This document shows positions 55,218-64,000 of a stretch of DNA of 64,000 bases, piece by piece. The first letter of the stretch is position 1; every line of letters starts with the position of its first letter. The stretch is from Dryas octopetala (Eukaryota; Streptophyta; Magnoliopsida; Rosales; Rosaceae), in the NCBI GenBank assembly GCA_963921425.1, contig OY992835.1:23064001-23128000 (forward strand), in the 5' to 3' direction. The notes below the pieces were generated by a model. The model ran no database searches. It was not told the DNA's origin and saw nothing but the letters and a program-made list of their open reading frames with translations. The position numbers and the translations under genes are program-made.

Positions 55218-56817
55218 TCTTTTGGGTCAGGACTCAGGAGTGAGGTTGAAGTGGGTTTATGGGAGAGAATAAAATGTGTTAAGGCGGTGGAGATGAATTT
55301 AGCAGCTAATGAGAAAATTTTGGGGTTAATCGGTGATTAATGGGTTTAATAAAAGCTTTGCTTTATCACCAAGCAAAAGTGATTCTTGGGTGTCTTTTGT
55401 ATTTTATACTCTACTTTTGGTTTCTTTTTCTTTTTGGGAGTTAAGGGGAGGGAGATTGAACTTATTATTAATAAATCTACAGTTCTTCTAGTTAGACTAA
55501 TCAACAACGGTATATCTTTGAATTTTAATATTTGTAAATTTGATATCCAATAGCCTAAGAAACAATAAAATGAAATATCTTTATTTCTTAACATGTCGCT
55601 AACGAATTTAGTGGGTTAATACGAAAACAATCACGGGTATTTAACCGCTCGTTATCAACACAACCCAATAAAACTCAACTTGAATATTAAATTTTTCATG
55701 TATGTTTGTATCGTATTAATGGGTTGTGTGGGACCATGGGTAATTTCCATGAAGCTCAAAGGGCATTTAAGAAAGAACAAGTGTAATTTGGGTAGTACCT
55801 ACAAAGAATTATAAACTAAAAATATTTTTAAAAAACCAACCTAAAAACTTGAAAAATATATATTAAAGCATTATGATATGGCTACATTTTTACCCTTTTT
55901 TTAAAGAAAATATAGCAAATAATGCATGTACATATTTTATATATTCTGTATACAATTGACTATCAATTTTAGTAAAGATGATATGAATTTAAAGGGATCT
56001 AAAAAATGGAAGATTTTGACTATAAAATTATATTACGTGATGAGCCCAAATGGTTAATTCTTATTATTTGAATGCAATATACTTTAATAAAAATATGGTA
56101 AGATAAATGTAGAATATTAATTTCCTTATTAGAACTTTTACTAAAAATATTACTCAAGATGCTATACATACTCAACTCTAATAAAAAAATATATATTCAA
56201 AAGTGTTATAGGAATTTATTAGGACATGCAAAATAGCTAGATCTTTTTTTTTTTTTTTTCGGAGAAAAGAATATCGAACTTGGGTGAAGGAGGATGCAAA
56301 AGTTAATTGAGAATGACTTCATTATGGCAGAAACTTTTCGGTATCCAACTCAGGCCTGCTAAAAACTTTCAAGGCCAACCAATGTGAGTGTGTGTGAGAG
56401 AGCACTGAGCGGGAGTTCCAGATAATGAGATAAGCACTACACCAGTACACTGACCTGAGGCAATTAATTTTCATTTTCCATAATGGAAAAAATATGGCCT
56501 AAAATGGGAAAAACAAAAAGTTGACAGATACGCGGCGCCTTGTCTCAGAGTACCTTCAATTTAATTACCTATTATTTTCAGTTTCAAATTAATTTTTTTT
56601 TTTTTAATAATATATAAATTAAGTGTGAGCGTGTTAGAACTTAGAACTTGGTTGTCAAAATGGAGAGAGAGTGTATGAGCGAATCTCTCATTGTGTAATC
56701 TAATTTGTCTTAACTGGATTTCCTCACACTTTTTCTTAGGGATCATATTGAATTCTGGATTCTGGTCCATCACTTTCTCTCCTCCCTGTCACTCTCTCTC
56801 CCACCATCTCTTTCTTC

Positions 56818-56831
56818 GATCTATATAACTC
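56818..56831 (+). promoter_or_regulatory. Likely original TATA box of the HHO-like gene
   Basis: CTATATAACTCCC lies about 45 bp before the left end of the transposon. The sequence after it (CAGACAGTCTCCCCAGTCTC) looks like a transcription start and leader. If so, the transposon landed inside the 5'UTR. Inferred from sequence only. Confidence 0.4.
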
Positions 56832-57120
56832 CCAGACACTCAGACAGTCTCCCCAGTCTCAATTCACTCAGGCCTTGTTTGTTTCACCTTCTTAACAGGG
56901 ACAGTCTTAGTTAAGATTTTAAGCCCATGTTTGGTGAGCTTAGAATTAAAAAACACGGGGCTTAGACAGTCCTGTCCAACTTAAATCAGCCTTCTTAGCT
57001 AGGCTTAATGAAACCCGTGAAAATCAGCCTTCTTAGCTAAGAACCTCCTTAGCTGGGTCTACCTAAGACCAAAACACACTTCTATCGATTTCATAGCGAC
57101 AACAAACCGAAGGAGAAAGT

Positions 57121-57268
57121 GGGCAGCGGCGACTTCATCACTGTGGGCAGCGGCGACCGACGAGAATAACTAGGCAGCGGCGACCGGCGAGAAGGACTGG
57201 GCAGCGGCGACCGAGGAGACGAACTGGGCAGCGGCGACCGGCGAGAAGAACTGGGCAGAAGCGACTGG
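57121..57268. repeat. 27-bp GC-rich tandem repeat inside the transposon
   Basis: About 5.5 copies of a unit with core GGGCAGCGGCGACC. Since 27 is divisible by 3, the minus strand reads as a nine-residue RSPLPSSSR-like proline-rich repeat. It could be a captured coding scrap or a minisatellite. I cannot tell which. Confidence 0.8.
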
Positions 57269-57529
57269 TAATTTGGCTCTTTCATCTTCTACAGCAACCC
57301 AACCCATTTCTTCTACCTGCAGCAACAACAGAGAGTGAGTTCTCTTCAAAATTCCTCTCCAGATCTAGGGTTTTTTTTTGTTTTTGGTGGTTTTAGTGGA
57401 ATTCTGGAGTTGGGTTTTCATGGGAACCTGTTGAAATATTGAATTCTGTAAGCCCATGATCTTAATTCTTATGGTTGGTGATGAGAAAGTTTAGGAAATA
57501 ATATGTTATATGTTCATGTTTTTGTTTTT

Positions 57530-57690
57530 GAAGATTTGTTTTTGCTGTGTTTGGTTGCTGAGATCGCATATGATTTTTGCTGTTTTTGCTGTGTTGCTGT
57601 TTTTGCTTTTTTTGCTTTTTTTGCTGTTTTTGCTGTAAGCCCATGATCTTCATGTTGCTGTTTTTGCTGTGTTTGGTTGCTGAGATTTGT
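57530..57690 (+). repeat. TTTTTGCTG-rich duplicated segment inside the transposon
   Basis: TTGCTGTGTTTGGTTGCTGAG and GTAAGCCCATGATCTT each occur twice in this part (the latter also near 57438), separated by runs of TTTTTGCTG. It reflects internal duplication plus simple-repeat growth. Confidence 0.6.
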
Positions 57691-59460
57691 TTCTGCTAGA
57701 CTTATGACCTTGAAATTAATAGTTGTGTTGAAATCATCTTAGAGTAAGGGGAGATCGCATATGAGGGGCTTTGTCTTTATTGCTGACAGCCCTGAGCCCC
57801 TGAATCCTGATCATGGCTTTGTCTTTAGTCTGCAGTTACAGACAACACATATTGCATTCCTCTTTAATGTTTAATTTATGTGGTTTGCAAAACCAGATAA
57901 CAAAAGCCTTATGCCACTATATTATATTTCACTACTAGACCAGAGTAGACTAGACCCCAAGTCATAATTCAACCAACATGAAGGATCTTTATCAAAGGGT
58001 CTGTCCGAGAGTTTGGGATTTTTGTGAATGACTGTGGGTTTTTGGTCAATGACTGTGATCGCCAATTCGCCATCATTCTTGAGTGAGCAACTATGTATAT
58101 ATGTATTGTTGCCTTCACAATTTCACATGCACTCTAAAACACTGTGGATTGCTTATTCACCTTATTAATTCCTAAAGAAGTAAACCATATATGCAGAGAG
58201 ATATTAATTCACCCCTAATCCAACTACTACTACTGCTACTACTAAGTAAAGGATCATATATCAGAGATTCTTAAGGTCTAAGGTTTTTCAGTATGTAACT
58301 GGTAAGTGGTACCTAGCACTGTTGGCAAAGATTCAAAGAACATGCATTTATGGGGTTGGTGGATTTTGGTTTGATTCCAATTGCTCAAGAAAATAAATTT
58401 AATATTTTTTAGATTATCAAAATGCAACTAGATTTTTTTAACTCTGTGATGTTTAGCCTCATCAAGTGCCCTTTTGTTACTTCCTGAAATTGATAATCTT
58501 ATGGAAAATTATTGCACTGAAAGTTTCATGTGAGAGGAACTTTTTCAGTACAAATTCCAGTAAATAGCTTTCTATAATCTTTTTTTATTTCTGTTGCTTC
58601 GTTTTCTGTTTAAATTTTTCTTGGCAAACCGGAGTTTTGTAAATGTAATAATGAGGATAGTATATTTTGGATTTGTAATAGTACAACAAATGTCAGTCAA
58701 ACACAACAATAAGTGATGTATATGGTAAATTATTGTCAATACCATGATGATGAGATTTACATCTTATAAGTAATTACCTGCTTGTTGTTCTTTGCTCCTT
58801 TGAAATTTGACTATGATTTAGGGGTATTTCTGTTGATCTTTGAGGTACTTTTTAAATTATAGCTATGCTCCTCTTTCTTAAAGGAATATTCTTTATGGTG
58901 TTTCTACTTTACATTATCTGTTGGTGAGTTATGTTAATTTAAAATCGTAAATTTATATTACACTGGGACCAATAAAAGGATTTTTGATGATGTGAGGGAG
59001 GAAGATGTGCATATTCTGTGGGAGAGAGTTCGATTATGGTCTTCTTTATGGGCATCAGTTACTCCAATTTTTAGGGATTTTTCATTTTCTATAATCTTGT
59101 CTAATTGGGGGGCTGTTGTGTTTTAGGGAGACTTTCTCATAACTTTTGTATGATTGGTGTATTATCTAGGAAGGTGTAGATTAGTGGACATCTTGTTCAC
59201 TGCATTGCATGTTGTATTGTTCTTTTTTTCTTTTAATGAAAGTTTGTTTCTAATAAATAAAAAATGTAATCTTTTTCATGTGAGGTTGTCTCTATGATCT
59301 GGAACCAATCAGTTCCTTGTACATGTTATTAATGGAATGCTGAAGGTTACCTATATATGACAAGATTGCTTAGTGTGAGATAGCTTCTTTTTTTTTAGTA
59401 GTCATGTGGCTTGCAGATCAGAGGGTTCTAAAACCATCTAGATCAATCTTGCCCATAAAA

Positions 59461-59654
59461 TCATGTGGGAGTTATGACCTCCATTTTACAAGGGGACATG
59501 GCAATATATGCTTTGGAGGCTGAGTAGATATGCTTAACAAAAGGCATTCTCTTTATGATCCATTCTCCAAGCGAGAAAACAGTAGCACCCATCCATGACG
59601 AAACAAAAACTCCAACAAAGAATACAAAAAGTAAGGACGTGACAAATCCAAGTC
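59461..59654 (-). pseudogene. Captured exon of a COV/LCV (continuous vascular ring) family gene
   Basis: On the minus strand the peptide GLGFVTSLLFVFFVGVFVSS, then WMGATVFSLGEWIIKRMPFV and KHIYSASK, is unmistakably the DUF502 core of COV1/LIKE-COV membrane proteins, which affect vascular patterning and Golgi sorting. The preceding bases TTTATATAATGCAG form a retained intron acceptor at 59655-59658, so the fragment was taken from genomic DNA, not from mRNA. After SASK the match weakens (AYIAMSP) and ends. There is no start and the rest of the gene is absent. It sits near the right end of the transposon. Confidence 0.85.
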
Positions 59655-60021
59655 CTGCATTATATAAACCAAGTGCCTTGTGAGTGTCAGAACATTGAGT
59701 AAATATATCAAAATAAAAACTACGTGAAGCAACCAAATTCCATTAATTTTTAGTCTAAATAAATAAATATGGGGATTTATGATTTTGTTTCAAAAAATAA
59801 TTTTCCAACTTGTTAGTCCTGCACTGCACCAAACATAGGACAAGACTATTTTCATTATCCAGGTTGTTAGTCTTGCACTGCACCAAACATAAAGGCAGTT
59901 CTTAGCTAGTCCAAGCCAAGACAGTCCAGTCCGTGCCAGTCCCTATAGCTAGTCCAAGCCAAGACAGTCCTGTGAAACAAACGAGGCCTCAGGGTTCTCA
60001 GAGAAAAGCTAGGCTGTCATT

Positions 60022-60055
<34 letters not shown>
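60022..60055 (+). repeat. (GT)n(GA)n composite microsatellite
   Basis: A GT run followed by a GA run, 50 bp upstream of the HHO-like start codon and 34 bp beyond the transposon end. Confidence 0.9.
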
Positions 60056-60056
<1 letters not shown>

Positions 60057-61642
60057 TCTAGGAATCTAATATTTACTAGCAACGCTTATATCTAGGCTGA
60101 CAAAATGGGGCCAAACTCAAACCCACTAGAGCTGACATTGAGTTTGAAGCCTACTTATGTCCCTAAATCACTCAACATCATGCTGAGTGACCTGAATGAG
60201 AAGATTCATAATCCTTTGGAAAAATTGATTGTCCTAAATGACTACATACAAAAGCACAAGGAGGAACTAGCTTGGGTTGAGACTCTTGAGACAAGAGAGC
60301 TGCCTCAGTGCATGCTTTTATTGATGGATGGTGAGCTAGCTTGCTATATATCTCATTATTTTAATTTTTTCATGTTTCTGCTCAAGAAATTAGCTAGATT
60401 AAAGGGTTTGATATATATATATATGTGTTAATTTACCTCTAATGGTTTTTTTTTTCTTTGAGTTACAGCCATTGATGCATTAAAGGAGGAAATGGGGAGG
60501 ATCATCAGGAATCTTGGTGCTAACGAGTAACGAATGTGATGAACCAGAATTTGAGACATGGAAGAAGAAGAGATATGAAGAGCTGCTAGAAGAAACAAGT
60601 ATCTCTAAAAAATATCTCAGGGAGGGAAAAGAGCCCGTTATGGCCAATTCTCCTCCTGTTTATTCTGGGAATCCTAAAACTGACCTAGATGCAACAGATT
60701 ATAAAGATCGGGTATGGTACCATAGACATGCAAAATGAAAGTTGATTTTTCATTTTTATTTTTGGGAAAATTAATTTCCCAAATTATAAATCTTGAATTA
60801 ATAATTTGTTCCAGGTGAGCTTGCAACTAAGATACAAAACATATGGTTGCGAATTTTCAGAGAAGGGAAATGAGCCAAGTCAAACAGGGTTCCCCTGTGA
60901 TTTGAATAAGGAGGCTGGGGATCAAGCAGTAATGTACCAACCACAATTGATACCATTTTTACAGCCTACTTGGAAGAATAATAGAAGAAATTGGACTCCG
61001 GAGCTCCACACAAGGTTTGTGGAGGCTTTGAATTTCCTTGGAGGTCCTCAAGGTTAGACTTAAATATGTGCTACATGTATATATAGATCATATGTTATAT
61101 GATGCTTGATATATACTGATATATGATTTGTTTATTATTTTTCTTCATTTGATTTATTCTAGCTATATTTTTTATGTTTTCTCTTGTTGAGCAGTAGCCA
61201 CCCCCAAGCAAATTACAGATTGCATGAAGGTTGAGGGGCTCACCAATGACCAAGTTAAAAGTCATCTTCAGGTGAATTGTTTAAGAATTTTTGTATCATG
61301 CATAATGTGTGTATGTGTATTTTTTTAATTTGTGAATCATAAAAATATCATCTTAACTAGTACTACAAGAATTAGTTGGTATCAAAGCTAGAATATGATG
61401 AGATCCATATCGAGTCGGCTAATTATATAGAGGATATAGGATCCTTTGCTAATATTTTTTGTATTGATATTTTGAACTCTGTTATTTCTCAGTTGAATTA
61501 TTCTGGACTGAAATTTTAATTTGTAATTAGTGCCTCTAGTCTGAACTCTTATAAAAGAAATTTGCTTATTAATTAGCATGTTATTGACAAGGAATAGATG
61601 ATAAGTTCACGTATATATAGTTAATAGTTTTTGGCCATTTCT

Positions 61643-61855
61643 TAGTAATACAGGGGATTCTCTCATGTGTATGAAAAAATGTTATGTGCATGAAAGATCT
61701 TAATGGTATATTCTCCCATGAGTAAGTTTTGTTCATTTTCTCATGCGTATAATAGATTTTAGCAATTAGATTACTTGAGTTGATAAAGATATTATGGTAG
61801 ATTCTCTCGTGCATATATATACATGCGTGTGAGAGAATTTTCATAGTAACACATC
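61643..61855. mobile_element. MITE-like inverted repeat in HHO-like intron 4
   Basis: GGGGATTCTCTCATGTGTATG near 61653 pairs with CATGCGTGTGAGAGAATTTT near 61822. Internal copies of the TTCTC(T/C)CATG motif recur. It is short and non-coding; the ends are approximate. Confidence 0.45.
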
Positions 61856-62429
61856 TATTAATCTGTACATGCTAATTCTATTAACCATCCATGCATAAAA
61901 TGATGATAGCTTGGAAGATATGATATTTAATTCATTGAGGGGTGTGTTATATGTAATAAATAGTTCCTAACTTCTATATAGGTAATTGAGGTTGAGTTTA
62001 GTGTATAAGAGCATCTCCGGTCTTTCACTAAACCTTTTTTTCAAATTTAAATTTGAAGGAAAATAAGAAAAAGTACAGCTCATATTATTCCCTAAAATCT
62101 CCTTAAATTTGAGTTTTCCCTAAAGTAAATTGAATGGATGAAACTCCTCAAATTCGATCTCTTCAAACCTAACAATTAGATTTAGAGTAGAAACCCAAAC
62201 AACAAAAACGATTTAGAGAAAATTTAAACTTTAGCATTAGAGAGTCTTTCTCCAAATGAAGAAAAATATAGGGAAATACTGTGGCCTTGCTAGCTAGATA
62301 TGCATATCATATTACCTCAAGCATGAAAATGAATATTGTTATTCCATATAATTAGTTATGATTGTGATTGATAAATATTGCAGCACTAAATATATCTCTA
62401 AAATGATTAACGTATATATATATGTATAC

Positions 62430-62828
62430 AAGAATGCTCTAAAATTAACTAGTTAGTAAGTTAATACAAAACTAACCACCATGTTGGGCCCACCACACAA
62501 TGTAATCTCAAAATCCGAACCGTCTATTTTTTAGGCCCTACTTCAAAGATCATCTCTGTAAAAAATCTTCAAATTCGGAAATCATTTAGTAATTTAATTA
62601 TAACAACAACTATTTATATGTTTTTATCGAAAACACTGATCGTCTATTTATTTGATCTCAATTAGATGACTAAATGATTTCCGATTTAGTTGATTTGTTG
62701 TAATGATGATATTTGAAGTATGACCTAAATAATTGATGGTTCAGATTATAAGATTAGCTATGTGGTGGTCCCAAAAGTAGGGTTAGTTTCGTATTAACTT
62801 ACTAACTAATTAGTTTTAGAGCACTCCT
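62430..62828. mobile_element. MITE, about 399 bp, with about 48-bp inverted repeats in HHO-like intron 4
   Basis: Left arm TGCTCTAAAATTAACTAG, then TTAGTAAGTTAATACAAAAC, matches the inverse of the right arm GTATTAACTTACTAACTAAT and TAGTTTTAGAGCA over about 48 bp with few mismatches. Flanks are (TA)n so the target duplication is not readable. No coding capacity. Confidence 0.8.
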
Positions 62829-63096
62829 CATATATATATATATATATATATATAAAAGGAACCAATACTAAAACTTAACAGGCATATTATGAAACATTGC
62901 TAGTGTGATCAGTGCAAACGAACCAGAGCGCTAGCTGCGGAATAGTATTGTTGAAACTATTAATATTGTTATGTGGGTCATTTAGTACAAATTAAGTTAC
63001 TTAATTTGCTTTTAATTAACTATTTCTTTCCAAGAAGAAACATGTTAAAATTAATAAATATGTGCTAACTCACCATGTTACTCGTAATCAGGACTT

Positions 63097-63400
63097 AGAG
63101 AGTGTTCTTAACTCAAATTTTAAAGGAGTTTAATAGATTTTAAAATCCATAGAATCCATCAAAATCCAAATAAATTGGGTGAAATTCTTATGAAATTTGT
63201 TATGTGTAAAAAATGCATTCAAATCTATCCAAATTCATTAAAATCTTTCGCTTAATGAAATTCATGACTTTTTTAGGACACCTGGATTTCATTGGAATCC
63301 ATTAAAATCTGAGTTGGAGACATCTCAATTTTATTGGAATCCATTCAAATTTAAGTCAGAAACACCTAGATTTCATTGGAATTTTAAAATTCAATAAAAT
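63097..63400. mobile_element. MITE (family A, copy 2) in HHO-like intron 4
   Basis: It is the uninterrupted relative of the element at 24688-25192, sharing ACTCAAATTTTAAAGGAG, TTTGTTATGTGTAAAAAATG and ATTTCATTGGAATCCATT in the same order. It shows what the first copy looked like before its nested insertion. Confidence 0.75.
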
Positions 63401-64000
63401 CTAAGCATGTTTATGATCATGAATATTGCTAGATAGCTAGGGTTTGATGATGATGATGATCTTGATGTACAATTATATTCCTGTGTGTTTAATTTTGTAG
63501 AAGTACAGACTAAACTTGAGGGGACCAATCCCACCAGGTGGTGATGCTAACAGTAGTAGTGCTTATGATCACCAACCATTACTACAAGACCCGTGGATGA
63601 CACCCAGCCGCCATTTATATTGCCGTAACTTTCTCAGGCCAGTAAGCATTTCTTGTCACTCCAACTCTCTACAACAACAGCAGCAGCAACAACAACTCGA
63701 AGCTTTAAGGAATGCTGGAGTTGGATTTGGGTCTTCAACTGGTGGTAGCAACATCAGAGACAATGCAGAGACTTCGACCAAGAAATAAAAGAAATTTGGT
63801 GATTGGCTATATAGATCCGAGGAAGGTGGTGATGCATAGAGTCAGACAAATGCATATGGAAACAACTTTTTAGTGCAAAAGTATAAGAGGTATGAATAGA
63901 ATAGAGAAACAATAAGAACTTTGAGAGATGTGATGCTTATGTCCCAAATTGGTGATGTAATGCAAAATTTTCAATGCCATTGACTTTTGTTTCTCAAGCA

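Larger units (their letters stand above)
55114..56870. other. Divergent promoter region BIG / HHO-like gene
   Basis: It contains the BIG 5' flank with a (GA)n repeat at 55170-55213, AT-rich spacer, and at 56820-56829 a CTATATAACT TATA-like box followed by a CT/CA-rich leader-like stretch that runs into the transposon at 56871. No gene is seen. Confidence 0.5.
56871..59988. mobile_element. Pack-type DNA transposon, 3118 bp, possibly PIF/Harbinger-like
   Basis: The left end GGCCTTGTTTGTTTCAC and the right end read in reverse, GGCCTCGTTTGTTTCAC, match at 16 of 17. TCA lies directly outside both ends (56868-56870 and 59989-59991). Subterminal repeats are visible: CAGCCTTCTTAGCTA twice on the left; TAGTCCAAGCCAAGACAGTCC and GCACTGCACCAAACATA twice each on the right. 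The termini and 3-bp duplication fit PIF/Harbinger best, though its usual target is TWA. No transposase is seen. It carries a COV/LCV gene fragment (59461-59654), a 27-bp tandem repeat (57121-57268) and leader-like sequence with a splice-donor-like AGAGTGAGT near 57330. It is therefore a non-autonomous gene-capturing element. Confidence 0.8.
60105..63788 (+). pseudogene. HHO/NIGT1-like GARP (G2-like MYB) transcription factor gene, frame broken
   Basis: Five exons are recognisable: 60105-60330, 60469-60711, 60815-61052, 61195-61271 and 63501-63788. Exon 1 gives the HHO N-terminal helix region (LSDLNEKIHNPLEKLIVLND, RELPQCMLLLMD) and exon 2 continues AIDALKEEMGRIIRNL. The GARP DNA-binding domain is complete across exons 3-5 ([54 protein letters not shown]). 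A poly-Gln run follows near the C-terminus. Within exon 2, at about 60523-60536, AACGAGT is followed by AACGAAT; this 7-bp near-tandem duplication shifts the frame, and translation stops after about 95 residues, before the DNA-binding domain. HHO proteins repress nitrate- and phosphate-response or flowering genes. A truncated product, an allele difference or an assembly error are all possible. The transposon at 56871-59988 ends 116 bp upstream of the ATG. Confidence 0.8.

Noticed and set aside
57462-57653. Gln/Lys-rich 63-codon frame on the minus strand
   Set aside because: It reads the TTTTTGCTG simple repeats; coding bias is an artefact of the repeat.
62005-62270. Segment starting AGAGCATCTCCGG, a common MITE-like opening
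   Set aside because: I could not find a matching inverted right end, so it is not called.

Overview
The window is nuclear DNA of a eudicot plant. Genes are split by AT-rich GT-AG introns, and the intergenic DNA carries MITEs, a TRIM retrotransposon and CT/GA microsatellites. Gene content and repeat style suggest a woody rosid, perhaps Rosaceae, but that is inference. No bacterial, organellar, CRISPR, tRNA or rRNA features were seen.

Layout, left to right: the 3' half of a CRLK1-like receptor kinase (+, 1-1542); a gamma-type phosphatidylinositol 4-kinase (-, 2312-4228, with a 5'UTR intron); a 685-residue O-fucosyltransferase-family protein (+, 7883-11832); a MITE, a G-quadruplex-prone tract and a possible small peptide gene (12.2-14.3 kb); a MULE-type MITE; a BIM2-like bHLH factor (+, 15925-19597); an RRT1-like pectin rhamnosyltransferase (-, 21521-23846); a 6 kb transposon-rich gap with nested MITEs, a TRIM and a hAT-like element; the SSU processome protein IMP3 (+, 30102-31525); the 22.5 kb BIG gene (-, 32640-55113, 14 exons, about 5117 residues); and a GARP/HHO-like transcription factor gene (+, 60105-63788). 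A 3118 bp Pack-type DNA transposon lies immediately upstream of the HHO-like gene.

Most genes are independent housekeeping or regulatory genes. Loose themes are cell-wall and glycan synthesis (two O-FucT-fold enzymes), hormone signalling (BIM2 in brassinosteroid, BIG in auxin) and calcium/lipid signalling (CRLK1, PI4K gamma).

The most interesting points are: (1) a Pack-type transposon carrying a genomic exon of a COV/LCV gene, sitting between a likely TATA box and the HHO-like coding region, which itself has a 7-bp near-tandem duplication that breaks its frame; (2) a recurring class of tiny insertions, often of the form TGGCC plus an A tract and 13-36 bp long, each flanked by a 12-19 bp target duplication; (3) several MITE families with 8-9 bp target duplications, one nested in another; and (4) a gene order that appears to unite two Arabidopsis segments. 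All splice sites were assigned by eye from frame continuity and family alignments from memory, so ends of untranslated regions are mostly unknown.
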